A DNA stretch of 43,165 nt from Branchiostoma floridae (Eukaryota; Chordata; Leptocardii; Amphioxiformes; Branchiostomatidae): contig NC_049980.1 in the NCBI RefSeq assembly GCF_000003815.2, positions 27,345,935 to 27,389,099 of the forward strand, written 5' to 3'. The notes beneath the pieces are model-generated. The model did not search any database. It had not been told where the DNA came from and saw nothing but the letters and a program-made list of their open reading frames with translations. The position numbers were made by a program, and so were the translations under genes. Positions 1-12,359 of this stretch are shown here, in pieces. Every line of letters begins with the position of its first letter. Within the stretch, counting starts at the first letter, position 1.

Positions 1-3000
1 AGATACCATTACTAAACTGGCAGCGGAAACCATGTCTGTGTGAGTATTCCCACTCTCTGTTCACAATTCTGAAAGCAATGTCCTGGGCAAAAGAAAAAAA
101 AATCACTGTTATTATATTCATAATACAGAGGCAGGGTTGCTTTCTTAGAACCTAAAGGTTCTGGGTACAAATCCCAGTCAAGCCCTAAACTTGTGCCCTG
201 AGGAAAAGCACTTTACACCTATGTCCTCACTTGACAAGTTTTGAACAGGGACATACTAGTACTTTCAGGTGGAACATAATGCCAGAGGTCCTGTGTTTGG
301 AGAGAGTCACACTACCAGCATGTTAACAATTTCATTACACTTATTGATAGGAGTAAGGGTTCTTCCAGCTGTGAATGGATCAAACTTATCAGTCTGGTCT
401 TACACAGCTTATAACTTTACTTTGCATACAAAACCCATGTTATGCCTGTAGTTTACTGGTTATGCAGTACAAACAAGTAAGCAAGCAAACAAACAAACAA
501 ACCTACCTCATAAGGAGGCCCTGCGTGGAACCTGAGAGAAGCAAAGTCCTTCTTGCCCTCCTCTGGAGTCAGAGTGTACTCTGGAGTCTGGGTCTTGTCT
601 ATCAGGTCAGGGTAGAAGATCTGAAAGGCAGAGAAAGTCAGCATAATGCAAATATACTAAATAATCTTCTGACAAAACTTTACGACTGACAGCTTAACAG
701 ATTTGTTTACTGTTATCCTGACACTTCGAACAAAATACAAAATATCTTCTTGACGCCATTAGACCTTTTCAAGGAACCTACGGCATACTGGGACAGGCAG
801 GGCACCATGGGTAGCATGGAGCAATCAATATCATTACCATGACAACACTTGACCAGTGCATATACATTGTGGTCAGTTTGATCTATGGTGTTATAGTAAT
901 GTTTTAATTTCGCCCTAAGCTACTCATAGAGTACTACTTTTCCCGGTATGCAATTTAGACAAAAAAACCTTCTTCTGACACATACACAAACAGAAAAGTG
1001 TACAAAACTCACATTGAACTTGTATCCTTGGACAATCTTTGGAGGTGGGTTGTCGAAGTCATAATGAGTCTGGTTATACTTGTTCCACTCAAAACCCTGC
1101 AAGTAAAGGAAATGGAAAAATTGATAAATGTTGTGTAAATACAAACAACAACAATCTAATCAAGACAACAGAGAAGCAAATTATATAATGGAAGAACACA
1201 TTTTCGGTCAAGATTCTGATATACTTTTCTAAATCCCATTACAGAGCTTCCATGAACTGTGAGTACCAAAGCATAGACTGTCTTCGTCTACTTTTAAAAT
1301 CTGATAAAAAAAAAATTGAACTGGTATGGCCAGTGTTACATAGATTGTAACTAGGACAGCTACATACGGTGTGAACCCTGTTGAAGAAGCGTGGTTTGCG
1401 TGGTCGGTACTTGTCGGACCACAGGTAGACCTTCTGTTGCAGCGGCACCTCCACACTGAAGGTGGCCTCGTCACTGGTCATCCCTTCTCTCGCTTTCTTC
1501 ATCAACTGGTCATCCTCTGTCTCCTCCTGTTACAAGAGAGAAGTACCGACATTTGTGTGAGTTGGAGAATGAATGAACAAGACAATGATTGAATGAAGTG
1601 AATGATTGACAGAACAAATGAATGAAATCCAAACAATACGTTTAACAAAAACTTGAGAGGGGTAATCTATACACAAGTTTCCAGAATTAGTCTAACAGGT
1701 TTCTAACTTTTATTGCAGATTTGAGCAGGAACTCGATACATCCAATAGAATATCAGGACATTGAACACAGGAAATGAGACAACTTTTGATAACCTATCTG
1801 TGACCTTTGACCTAACTTCCTGTCAGTGTCCCCAAGGTAACTAGCATGATGTAAGCATGGAAACACAGACAGAGACACTAAAAACAGTACATGTTTCACA
1901 ATGGTAACAAACATATATGATATAGTCTTTTAAATTTGTTCTGACCTCAGCTGTACCGCTGGCAGCCACCTTCCTTCTGGCGATCTCCAGTCTTCTCAGG
2001 TCATCAGCTGGGTCAAACACTAAACAGTCTGGGGGCAGGTCCCTGGTTCTCAGACGCTTGGGACTGTATCTCCCTGCATTGTAGTCATCATAACCTGGGT
2101 GCGGAAAGAGGTTAAATACACATTTTAACTAAGTCTCAAATGAAAAAGTACACCTGCAGTTCCAAAGCAAGCTGTTGGAATTATCCCAGGTTTTTCCAAG
2201 ATCAAAAGTTATCTGACCCCACAAAATCATAATCAGAACATGTTCAGAACAGAAAATGTGAAAATCTTTAGTTGTCCTACAGTACTATGAAATCCACCTA
2301 GGGGTTCATACTTTGTTTTACCATTCAATTTGCCAACATGTCAAATGTCCTTTGACAACTTTTCAAGTTATTGCATTTTTAGTCTGATTAGCCCATTTGG
2401 AATTTCGTTAAAGCTATTTTCAAACCAAATCCAGGACCATACTATAGGCTTCCATCCTGAAGGCATTGTCCAAAACTTATCACTTCAATGTAACTACAGT
2501 TTGTAATGGATAATACCTTACTTTTCACTCTATTAAAATGTAACATAGCTCACACTGTCATATAGACAAGCTAGCTTACTTTGCTCCATGAGATCTTCTT
2601 CTGTCAGAACAGCCTCAGGTCTGAAGAATTAAACAGAGCAACTGTTAAATTTCATTGAAAAATATACTAGTAACTAAATTTATAACTTACATTTCATTCA
2701 ATGTTGCAAAACAACAGACTTAAATACAATATACTACTACATAGTACCATTGGACAAGTCACAACTATAAACTTGGAATTGGTACAATGTCTATTGACAC
2801 CATGTGAAGGTTTTATGCTAGACAAACATACATGTGTCCCCATCCGGAAAGACTATTGCAACTCTTCACACTGAGCCAAAGTGGGGTTTGAACCTTTGTC
2901 CACTGTAAGCACTTTGAATCCATACTACCAAGTCTTGGACCATGGATACAAACCCGGCTGTACTCTATGCTACAACTTATCAATTGTACATCAATGCACT

Positions 3001-6000
3001 GTAGGACCTACAAAGATGTATAAAAGGTACCCACTCCTTTGTATCTTCTTCAGTCTTCTCCTCTTCTTTCTTTTCTTCAGTCTCTCCATCTGGTGCAGAA
3101 CTTGGGCCAGGCTGAGGCTCTGGGTCTGGTTCTGGTTGGGAGGATGTGACATCTTCTGATGGTCCAGCCTCCATCTCCTCTTCATCCGAATCTTCCTCTT
3201 GCTTCACAGAGATGGGGAACAGTGGCTGGCTCTCAACTCCTTGCTGTGTGGATAACAACAAAAACAACAACAGAAAATACTGAATAATCTTGTTGTGTGG
3301 ACACAAAAAAATGATTTTTATTGATTTACTAGGACTTGATGTAATCTGTATCTCTGTTATATTTTATCTCACCCTACCTCCCTCATGTCCTCAATGAAAA
3401 GTGGCCTGCAAGGCCATTTGAGCTTCTCATGACTAAATAAAGGTCTACACAAACAAACAAACAAATAATACATCACTCCCAACATAAACACACTCATACA
3501 AATCACATTGTTGCCATATGTTGGGTGTAGATTCTTACCTCCTGTTTGAGCTGGAAGAGTTTCCTGCGGAGTGTCTCCTGGTGCCTGTCCCTGAGCCTGG
3601 CCCTGGCCATGTGTGCCTTCAGCTGCTGCAGGAGGGACTCCCAGTACCCGATGTCCACCGCATCCCCCGACTTGATTCTCTTCATGATCTGTTGTTGAAG
3701 GGCAACAAGCTGGCCAAACTGGGGGAGAAAAAAACAGTTAATAAAAGTAAGGGTCTAACCTTCATCGATGTGGTCCCCTGCTTGTTTCTTTCCTATAGCC
3801 AGGTAGTCAACAGTTTCATACAGTACCGGTAAGTACAAACTACATGTATTTACATAAAGACGCTGTACTACTTGAGGATAATTTTTCAGCTACTTGTTTT
3901 TGAAAGAAAAGAAACGTACAGTTTTTCCGTGGAAGATGCTGACAACGTCTGTGGTAACAGATGCATTGATTCCCTCTCTTCTGTCCACTCCAGATTCACC
4001 TGAAACACAAGCACAGTCATACAAATGTTAAAGACTTTCCACCGACATATGGTGCATTAGGCAATGTCCATCTCTGCTTCTACAGCCCTTTAAATACAGA
4101 GCTGTGTCATGTACATGTATATGCATCAGGGTATAGATAGCTGTTTCTTAGAATCTCCTGCTCTACGGGTAGAGGAACTGAATGCAGTCTGTCAAAGGAG
4201 ACTCTGATCTGGATGCTAGGAATGTATTAGGGTGGTGTCCCATTTTGCAGCTGTGCACCTACTAAAATTATTTTGACTGTGGGCGCACCCAGAGTTTACT
4301 GTATTCATTCTTTCAAAAAAATACTACTGCACTCAGTTGTATACTAGCAATTCCAAAACCTAAAAGTTACTAACGTTACTTCTAGAATTTGGGCAAATAC
4401 CTCTTTGAGTCTGCTGCAACTTCTTGAGTTTGCTGAGTTCGTCTTCAGCGATAACGGTCATGTCCTTCCAGAAGTCGGCATTCTTCCCCTGCTCCAGCTC
4501 CATGTACACTTTGATGTCCTCCACCAAGTCTTCAAGGTCAGTCATGGTCAGGCCCTGAAAAGAACAATATTTGCATCTTTTTGATTAACGGACTGTTCCA
4601 TTCTAAAAGCTCAGAAGATTTATATACAAAATTACTTTTCATGTTAAATTGTTTATACCAATTTCCAAAGATCTTGTTTTTCCATTAAAAAAAAACAGAA
4701 AGCAAGGTCTGAGAATAATGACAGCTGTACATATGATGTACCTGCTATGTGTGTACACTTAACACGAAAGAGATCTACCCCAGCCTTTATTTCATTACTC
4801 AGTACAAGCGCTACACAGAATATGTCTCTCCAAGTGAAACTCACAGTCAGGAACGTGTAGGGTTCGTGCATCTCCACAGCGATGTCATCATCCTCTGCAC
4901 TGATGTACTTGGCCAGTAAGTCGATGGGCTTGGCTCGGCCGTCCTGGATCCTGATCTTGGACCTCAGCTTGGCTTGGTGCAGATGGAACTGTGGGAATTG
5001 TAATAATTGTAATACAGGAGGCATGAAAACTATGCTTTTTGCTGAAATCTTTTTTTTTGCCTTGATATAAATTGATTGATTTTGGTGGGAATTTCATTTA
5101 GTGGTAGGGGAAAAGGAGGTGTTCAGTGTTTTAAGTTTGTAGTGAAACAATTGTGAACTGATGCACTACTAAAAGAAGAAACAGAAATGACCTGGAGAAA
5201 TGCCAAAAAAATCAATATTTTTGTATTTAGTGACTTTGACATATAGTAAGTTCATTAATTTCTGAAGGGACTTAAAAAAGGAGAAAGGAATGTTTTTTAA
5301 GCTTTTCAGTTTGCAGTTGCAAAAATTCTCAATAACACTTGCTATAGTAATACAATGTATATTGGAAATGCATGCTTGTGGTTTCACAAACATGTAAAGA
5401 TGTACAGTGGAACAAAGCCTTACATTGTCCTCCTGCTGTTCCCACTCCTTGTAGTACTCTGCCTCCTTAGCTCGCTGCATGGCCTCCATCTCCTCCTCCC
5501 TCTGCTGTCTCTCTCTCTCCCTCTCCAGCCGGGCCTGCTTCACTTTCACCAGCTCATTCTACACAGGGATGGTACGATTCGGCATATCTTTATTGTGAAT
5601 CTAGCTACCATTACTAGATTGTATTATTGTAATTTGGTTACATTTACAACAAAATATTGAAAACCTTATACCTCAGTGAAAATCTTTTAGTTTTCGTAAA
5701 TTTCTTGGTGAAATATAACACTGCCATGTCCATTTTACACATGATTACATGCTCCAATGTTCTGCACATGCCATCCAGGGGTTCCTGAATGATGTACAGT
5801 ACAAACATTCACTTCCTGCCAGTCTGCCCAAGACGTTTAAATTAATTGGACGTAGGCCAGCTTGACCTTCACATTCTGCTAGTAGCCATTTACAACTCAG
5901 CCTCTGAAGACAAACAAACAGACAGACCAACACAATGCCTCCATTTTGACAGAGGTAATAAACCATTTTGGTACATTACAGTAGATAGGCATGATATGAT

Positions 6001-8923
6001 ATGAAGAGCTATGTACCTTCATTTCTAGTTGCTTCCTTTTCTGTATTCTTTCCTGCTCCTCCTTCAACAAGTGTGCCGTTCCCTCCTTCTCGTGTTTCTG
6101 TAGTGAGAAATAATCAACATTTAAGATTTAGGCACTGGACATGAAGCAAATCTTCTCTATCCCTCTAAGACAGACTGTCACAAAACATAGTTCTGAAGGT
6201 TACCAGTATACTACAGAAATATATGACAATGAATATGCAGGTTAGGACCATAGTGTGTATTAAAACCATGGCTCACTTTAACGACTTTACATCCCCATCT
6301 AAAAGGACTAATTCAAGCCCTCAACCTTTCCCAAGTGGGTTTTGAACCATTGCTCTTATTGATCAAAATGGTGAATTTTTAATCCATGTGGCGAGGCAGC
6401 GGGGTCACTTAGCACTTGCACCAAAGAAATAAAGATCTTCAAGAATATCATATTAAAAAAGACCTACAGTAGAGGTGAGTACTTACCTTTGACCACACAA
6501 ATGTGTCCAGGAGGTTGGCATCCCCAAAAGGGTTGTCAGTGTTGGTATAGCCCATGTACTCCTGGTCCCAACCCATATTCTCCCGAGCCTTCCGAGCCTT
6601 TGCTTCCTTTTTGGCCAATCGCCGGGCTCTCTTCTCCTCTGGGGTCTCGTACAACTTCATCAACTCCTTCTGTTTCCTGTAGGAGTACAAATTACTATAA
6701 GTTCATTTTGACTAATGGTCAGTAGTGGGGCCGCGTAGCACAGTGGTAGTGTATTCGGCCCGTGACCGAGAGGTCGCCGGTTCGAATCCGCCTGCCGTGT
6801 TGCCGGTCTTGTGCCCTTGGGAAAGGCACTTTACACGACTTTCCTCACTTTACTCAAGTGAAAAATGAGTCGTCCCTCGGATAGGACGTTAAATGGAGGT
6901 CCCGTGTATGGGGAGAGCCATACCCCATGCACGTTAAAGAACCCCCACACGTGCGACGGTGCGGTGTGCGTTGGTGCAAATCCTTCTGTCGGGAGTTGGT
7001 GATTCACTTCAAATCACCCGGATGGAGGCCTGGCGACCTCTGTCTCGTATCAGCCACATGGTGAATTACACCATTCACCCGGACGGGAGACCTGGCGCAT
7101 CCCCGTCTTGTAATTAGCTATACGAAAGGGTATGTCACCCCGTAAGGGGCGGTATAACCCCGTCGTGTGTAAACATGTGCGAACATGTTTGATCACGTTG
7201 ACCGATGATGAATGGTCAGTGAAAACTAGGAGTTTCCAGTGTCTATGAGTTTGCAGACAAAAAATGTCATAAAACAACACAAAAGACTGCATCATCTCTT
7301 CCTCCTCTATTGGAAGTGATGGCAATCAACAGGCTGATTAAATGGAAAGGGGGAGGTCACCAGCCCAGGTCTAAGATCATAGTGTCATACTAGTGTATTG
7401 CCTGAGGTATGATGACTTTGTTGTAAGAGCAAAAACTGTGTCACATCACAGCATTATTAGCCCTTTTTTGCAATACTTACTTTTTCTCCTCCTTTGTTTT
7501 CTCTTTATCCTGCTGCATCTCTCTCCTCCTCTTCTCTATCCGTGCATCTGCTGTGGAGTCGGACTCACTTCCTGAATCCTCTGACGAACCTGCCGACTGA
7601 CTGGACCCACGACCTCTACTGTCTGATCTTGACCTTGATTTTCTTTTATGTTTCTTCTTTCCACCTTCCTTGGATCTGGACCGGGATCTCTGCCTGTAAG
7701 TAATTATGCCACATGATAAGAGAACATGTTGTGTTCTAGAAACGACACATAGCAGAGATGGAGAAGTTTTCTAAAATTCACCAATTGACACTTTCACTTG
7801 CTCAAGGTACTGTAAATGCAGAAATGTTCGCGGTGGATCAATGTCCGCGGTTTTCGCGGTGACCAATTCACCGCAAATTTAAAACCACCACGCACATTTT
7901 TCTATTATGATATTTGATTGCAGTCTATGGTGTTATCCTTTTTCCCGCTACCGCGAAATTAAATCCCCGCGAACTTAAGTACATCTACAGTAATCGGACT
8001 AGTGGCCTTTGAAACTAAATTTTTACATTTATAGATCGTTGTTCATGCAGCAGCCAATAGTAATAGCATGCACCCCATTCCTGAACAATGGCTGGGATGA
8101 CAGCTGAGTGATATCTACTTACCTCCGCTTTGATCCACTTTTATCTCTGGATCTGTCCTCCCTTGATCTGGATCTCCTCTGTCTCTTGTCCTGTCTGGGT
8201 GAAGGGGATCGTGATCTGGATCGGTGTCTGTCCTTCTTCTTATGTTTGTGATCCGGGGACCGAGACCGGGATCGTCTGTGAGTGTGAAGACACAAAAAAA
8301 GTATTATATCTACACGTATATTACTATTCTAATGACCGAAATTTGGCTTTCCAGAAAGAACAAAGAAATATTCAGGATAACGTTTGAGCACAACAATTAT
8401 TATGCCACAAATAAAAAGTCATAAGGCTGTTAACTGTTCAACGGAATGAAATACTATTCATGCAAAAGGGGCTGGATTGAAACTAGGGCAGGGTTTTATC
8501 AAATCTAGATTGGGACTAGGTGAGATCAGAGCTAATTTTACCCAATCCACGGGTAAAATGATGATGATGATGACTCCACATTTATTTTGTTTGGCAAATT
8601 TTTTGTTTCGGGTGGCGTGGGAGGGGAGGGGGGCAGTCCAGTGATGAAACCCTGGTCCCATGCACTAGTCACTACTGCATGAGCGAAGCCCAAAGCACAA
8701 TTATTGATTTCAGATGAAGAAGAATTGTGACGTGCGATTATTCCACATGTTGACGCAACATACGCAAAATTATGTACGTTTATGCGAAGAAGTTGCTAGT
8801 TGGTACCGACGTGATCGCAACGTTCATGTATGTGAGTCCATACCTTCTTTCCTCTTTCCTGCTCCTTTCTCTTGACCCTGAACGAGATCGGTGCTTGTTT
8901 CTCTTCTTCTCCGCTTTCCCCAT
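1..8923 (-). CDS. CACTIN: Cactin, spliceosome-associated protein (3' end cut by window)
   Basis: Nuclear protein that works with the spliceosome; first described as a partner of IkB/Cactus. Exons (high to low): 8844-8923, 8123-8275, 7481-7693, 6487-6676, 6017-6097, 5424-5558, 4845-4988, 4401-4554, 3920-3999, 3539-3718, 3035-3243, 2580-2620, 1946-2094, 1368-1526, 1013-1096, 507-620, 1-82. All junctions are GT-AG and phases agree, giving 749 codons. The N-terminus (about residues 1-110) is an RS/K-rich arm; residues 149-212 carry the conserved NPFGD..LLDTFVW block; charged coiled coil follows (about 213-284); the mid domain contains DFWKDM and GYWESLLQQL; the C-terminal cactin domain contains KYRPRKPRFFNRVHTGFEWN, HYDFDNPPPK, HAGPPYE and WEYSHRHGF. 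Human CACTIN is 758 residues, so only about 14 codons and the stop should lie left of position 1. The start ATG begins the first RS-rich exon. Identity is very secure; single exon edges less so (the 3035 donor was chosen by phase). Confidence 0.96.
125..340 (+). mobile_element. Diverged tRNA-derived SINE (family A), old copy
   Basis: In the last cactin intron, antisense to the gene. A worn B-box-like stretch (about 150-175) is followed by a tail matching, block for block, the better-preserved element at 6723: 'ttgtgccctgaggaaaagcactttacac', 'tcctcacttga', 'gaggtcctgtgtttggagagag' and 'catgttaa'. The A-box end is lost or unrecognisable. Confidence 0.65.
2835..2960 (-). mobile_element. tRNA-derived SINE fragment (family B)
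   Basis: Read on the minus strand it has a B-box-like GGTTCAAACCCC followed by 'gtctttccggatgggg', the signature shared with copies at 6262, 25550, 27405 and 28985. It lies in a cactin intron between exons 11 and 12. Ends are approximate. Confidence 0.5.
6262..6415 (-). mobile_element. tRNA-derived SINE fragment (family B)
   Basis: Minus-strand reading gives a B-box-like GGTTCAAAACCC, then 'gtccttttagatggggatgtaaag', the body motif of the family-B copies at 27405 and 28985. It sits in the cactin intron between exons 4 and 5. Confidence 0.5.
6723..7160 (+). mobile_element. tRNA-derived SINE (family A), well preserved
   Basis: The head is tRNA-like: an A-box-like 'tagcacagtggtagtg' near 6732 and a B-box 'ggttcgaatcc' near 6778, spaced as in a tRNA promoter. 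A non-tRNA body follows with 'ttgtgcccttgggaaaggcac', 'gttaaatggaggtcccgtgta' and 'cacgttaaagaaccc'. Beyond 7015 a 'cacccgga.g..ggcctggcg' segment is repeated about 60 bases later, so the 3' part may be a composite. The tRNA-like head lacks a proper acceptor stem, so it is not a working tRNA gene. It lies antisense in the cactin intron between exons 3 and 4. Confidence 0.8.
7808..7992. mobile_element. MITE-like element with TACTGTA...TACAGTA ends
   Basis: About 185 bases in a cactin intron. The left end reads 'tactgtaaatgcagaaatgttcgcgg' and the right end 'ccgcgaacttaagtacatctacagta', an imperfect terminal inverted repeat starting and ending in TA. The interior is rich in 'cgcggt' and 'accgcg' blocks that can also pair. 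No coding capacity, so it would be non-autonomous. TA target duplication is inferred from the ends. Confidence 0.65.
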
Positions 8924-10094
8924 CTTCTACTCTATGTAGACTGTCTTTGAATATCAAAATGCCTGCTCAAAATATCGAGAAAACGGCAAAGAAATTCGGA
9001 AAATCGGTCAAAATCGCAGAAAGTTTTACAAGCGCGCCGCCATCTTGGATGTAGTTACTGCGCATGACCGAGATTATAAATGTCAGGAATGATCTCAAAA
9101 TTTAACAGCAGAAAATGTGTTTGTTGATTATTCACATAAATTCATTAGAAATTCATAAAGGTCTCAAAACTCGTACTGATACCTATTAGTATATATTCAT
9201 GGTTTCATATAGATGAAAATTTCTATTTTTTTGCGCTTGTCTTAGAATTTCGTTTGTTTTTTTCCAAACGCAAAAACAATTTTTCCAAACAATTTTAAGA
9301 TCATTCCTCCTGACAACGTTGCCTGAAAGAAAAGTTGACTTGTCGTTGGAAACAGAACAAGATTCATCTTCACTCGCAATGTTTACAAAATCAGTCTCCA
9401 ACGTCCCTTTCTTGAACAAAAAACTGTGTTTGCCTTCGACGTAGGTGAAGTGGTTCTCTCTTTAGATGATCATAGAAAGTGGGAAGGAACGTTACACTTT
9501 ACACAGGTGTCTGAGAAAAACCGATTTCATAAGAATTTCCAAGCAACAGGTCGAGCAAATCAACGTGCAACAACTTGTGAAACTGTGAAAATATTGGGTT
9601 GCCGTTTCTTTATCACAGATAATTGGTAGGTATACATTTGATTTGCTTTTTTTTACCCTATCTGCCTCGTTTCAAATCAGTTTTACTCAGTCAGAATATT
9701 TTGGTTGCTTTGCTTTGTTGACATTCAAGTAGCCAGATGCCAGACACATTCAGAGTTATGACTCATGATGGTTGACAACATGTGTTACATTGTAATATTT
9801 ACTGTGTCTATTGTTTTCTTACCATTTCTTACTGGATTTAGGACCCACAAAGAAGTAAAATAACTATAAAATGATTAAAATGTTACTTACTATAATGATG
9901 ATGAAATAATTACAGCAAAGATGAGAAGACCTCCTTAATTATTGAGTCACTGTGATATTGTCAACAACAGACAATTCAATCCGAATTATACTTTCCCAAT
10001 GTCTACAGCACGCAGTCAACTTTATCGTACCAGCAAGACCAAGGTGTTTCAATTGGATTAGTTTTCAAGACTTGTACGGCAGAGGACAGAAAAG
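8924..10094. other. Intergenic region, head-to-head between cactin and the 10095 ORF
   Basis: Besides the promoter patch at 9036, I see AT-rich sequence. Two short opposed ORFs occur: minus 9186-9419 (77 codons) and plus 9426-9629 (67 codons, ending beside a donor-like ttg|gtaggt). Neither shows a recognisable domain; the second could be an upstream exon of the plus-strand gene, but nothing proves it. Confidence 0.4.
9036..9068 (-). promoter_or_regulatory. Probable cactin core promoter: YY1-like and NRF1-like sites
   Basis: GCCGCCATCTTG at 9036-9047 reads CAAGATGGCGGC on the cactin strand, the YY1 consensus often found at or just below the start site of housekeeping genes. 'tgcgcatg' at 9059-9066 is an NRF1 half-site core. 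Both lie about 110-145 bases upstream of the cactin ATG. Function is inferred from motif and position only. Confidence 0.5.
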
Positions 10095-10472
10095 ATGGAG
10101 GAAGGCACGCCAAAAGTAGACTTGTCGAGATTCGGCGTTGATCTGACAGATCCCGCATCTGTGATGACTCTGTTGGAGTCGACGGACCTTACGGAAGATG
10201 AGATGGAATTCCTGCTGGAGGAGGCCATCAGGATCAACAAGGATCTAAAGGAACAGCTGAGAAAGGAGGATCCCGGAGCAGGTGGGGAGGGGGGCAGAAG
10301 GGACACATGTCCGAGTGAAGGTGACGGGGATTCTGACTACAGCAGCAGGGGCAGCAGCGCCACGAGTCACAGCAGCGGCAGTTCCTCTGCATTCGGGACG
10401 TACAGCGTGCTTCCACCCATAAAAAATACTGACCAGAAGCCATCGCAAAACACTAAAGGAAACAGGCATTGA
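10095..10472 (+). CDS. Unrecognised 125-residue acidic protein, single ORF
   Basis: I cannot assign a family. Residues 1-65 look like a genuine conserved segment: an acidic stretch (FGVDLTDPASVM, LTEDEMEFLLEEA) that predicts as helix and ends in a charged INKDLKEQLRKED. Residues 66-110 are Gly/Ser-rich and low in complexity, and the C-terminus is polar (VLPPIKNT). No signal peptide or membrane segment is visible, so it should be cytosolic or nuclear. The ORF is followed by long AT-rich sequence with AATAAA at 11452-11457, consistent with a 3' UTR of nearly 1 kb. A donor-like GAGCAG|GTGGGG at about 10275-10285 could instead make this the first exon of a longer coiled-coil protein, with the Ser-rich part being intron. 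Confidence 0.55.
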   Translation: MEEGTPKVDLSRFGVDLTDPASVMTLLESTDLTEDEMEFLLEEAIRINKDLKEQLRKEDPGAGGEGGRRDTCPSEGDGDSDYSSRGSSATSHSSGSSSAFGTYSVLPPIKNTDQKPSQNTKGNRH

Positions 10473-12359
10473 ACAGAACTGTGAAAGACACTTGCTGTAG
10501 CCCAAATAATTGTTATTGACTCACATTATTACATTTTTTTGTTCCATTTTCTTCTCTTAACTTTTTTCTGACACAACCTGAAAGAGATAAGTTTATGATT
10601 TGACAGCCTTTATTTTTTTGTGGTAACCCAGATTATTGTTAACAGTATGTTGTCGTATCTTGCTTGTGCTAAACTTCTGTGGCAAGAGAAATTTGGCTGA
10701 CATAATGTACTGTAAAGCTTAAAATGTTTTCAATGGTTTTCATTTTGTCTCTTATTGTATAACGACTGTACTAAAGACTTGTATCAACCACAAACTTTTA
10801 ACATGGCAAAAACCTCATTTTCCTCCTACTACAAACTAAGCCCTTGCTAAAATACATGAATTAACAGCAATATACTAGTAGTAAATAGAGAGTATTATTT
10901 TCAAGACAACCACAGAGATGTTTTGAAACATCTGTGTCACTTGATATTGTTGTTTTGCTACAATGGTTTTGTTGGGCTATAATGTTACCCCTAAGCTAGT
11001 TATAGTCGCATGAAAGGGTCAGTTCAAATTGACAAAGAAAGTGGCATTTAGACGGTAACAAAGGAAACCAAAACATCCCCGGATGCTCCGGATATACAAA
11101 TACCAAATGACAATACCATTGGATATTTCCCTCACATGTTTCTTTTTCTATGACGAATGATGACACAAATATGACAACAAAATTGCCAGTACTTAGATAC
11201 TGTACCTTTACCTGAAAACTCCTTAATTTATTGTGTAGCAGGTTCTATAGAGTCTGATATTCCATTTGTGCTATGACATGTAAAGCCACTTAATTTGTAT
11301 TCAACTTAAATTGCTTGATAATGGATTCTTAATAGAGATAGACTATTAGTTGATGTAGAAAAGTCCATCTGGATGCAACATATGTACACCCCTATCCCAT
11401 GCACTTGTTGTGAAGCCATTATCAGTATTTCAGTATTACATGTAATGTTACAATAAAATTACATTATTACATGTACCTGTCATTATGATTCATCATGTTC
11501 CAATCTAGAGAAATGATTGATTTCTTGTAATTCTCTGTAGCTGAGCTAAAAGTTGGTATACTTGTGTGCTGAGTGAGTGTGGAGTAACATGATACAGGTT
11601 TGAGCCCATACATTTGGTAGCTCATTGATGAAGTCCCATGATCCCATCCTCCTACGCAGGGACATCCAACAGCCAAACTGCCTGTCTGGATGTGACAGGC
11701 AGTTTGGCTGTTGGATGACGCTGCGTAGGACTAGGAGGATGTGAAGTCCCTGTGAATGACTTTACTAGTATGGTCTCAACAAGAGAAGTCCTATTTGAAT
11801 TGCTAATCCATTCATCCTTAAATGTTAATCAGGGAAAAGTCAGAAAACAGTCTTTGTTTTTTGTCCATACCCATTATAGTTAATGATTAGACAGCAGCCA
11901 AAGTGGTTGCTGGTTGTTTAAGACAGGTCATGACAGGTGGTTGTTTGATCAGTAGAGGGTCATATTAACTAACTTTACATGTACAGTATATAAAATTAGA
12001 ATGTGGCCTTTGACAGGAAGTGGTTTGCTTGGGGAGGCGGTTGAAATTTAATAGGCAGGTGTAACATTGGTTTCTCTCAAGTGCACCGTAACATTTACAT
12101 TTGTTTGTGATCTCCATAAAAGTACGCCACCTGGCGATATAGAGTTATATTGCAAGAAATGAGCAAAATGGCGATTGTGTAATGAGCAGGTAAAATGGCG
12201 GCCTCTGTGCGAGAGGGTTGTCATTTAGTTACTTAAGAGTAATAACTACACGAATATAGACTGTTTAAAGTCAAACCCAAGAAATGTCACGAACACCGGA
12301 CGTGGTATGCTTGGATCACGGTTTAAGTACTGTCGGTGGCACGCCACACGGCACGGCGA
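10473..12359. other. Presumed 3' UTR, then intergenic sequence
   Basis: Up to about 11480 this is AT-rich, has no long ORF and ends near a canonical AATAAA at 11452, so it is plausibly the 3' UTR of the 10095 ORF. The rest holds the hairpin at 11645, an AAAATGGCGGC (YY1-like) motif near 12190, and nothing else I can identify. Confidence 0.4.
11645..11741. repeat. Long hairpin, arms over 40 nt, 7-nt loop
   Basis: A 24-base arm at 11663-11686 (catccaacagcc...) is perfectly complementary to 11694-11717, with loop 11687-11693. Outside this core the pairing continues with small bulges (cctacgcag with ctgcgtagg, catcct with aggatg). There are no recognisable mature-miRNA features, and the near-perfect arms fit a small foldback element better. 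Confidence 0.75.

Noticed and set aside
6723-6795. Functional tRNA gene
   Set aside because: A and B boxes are present but the acceptor stem does not pair and a SINE body follows.
9186-9629. 77- and 67-codon opposed ORFs upstream of cactin
   Set aside because: No domain or splice support strong enough; mentioned only in the intergenic entry.
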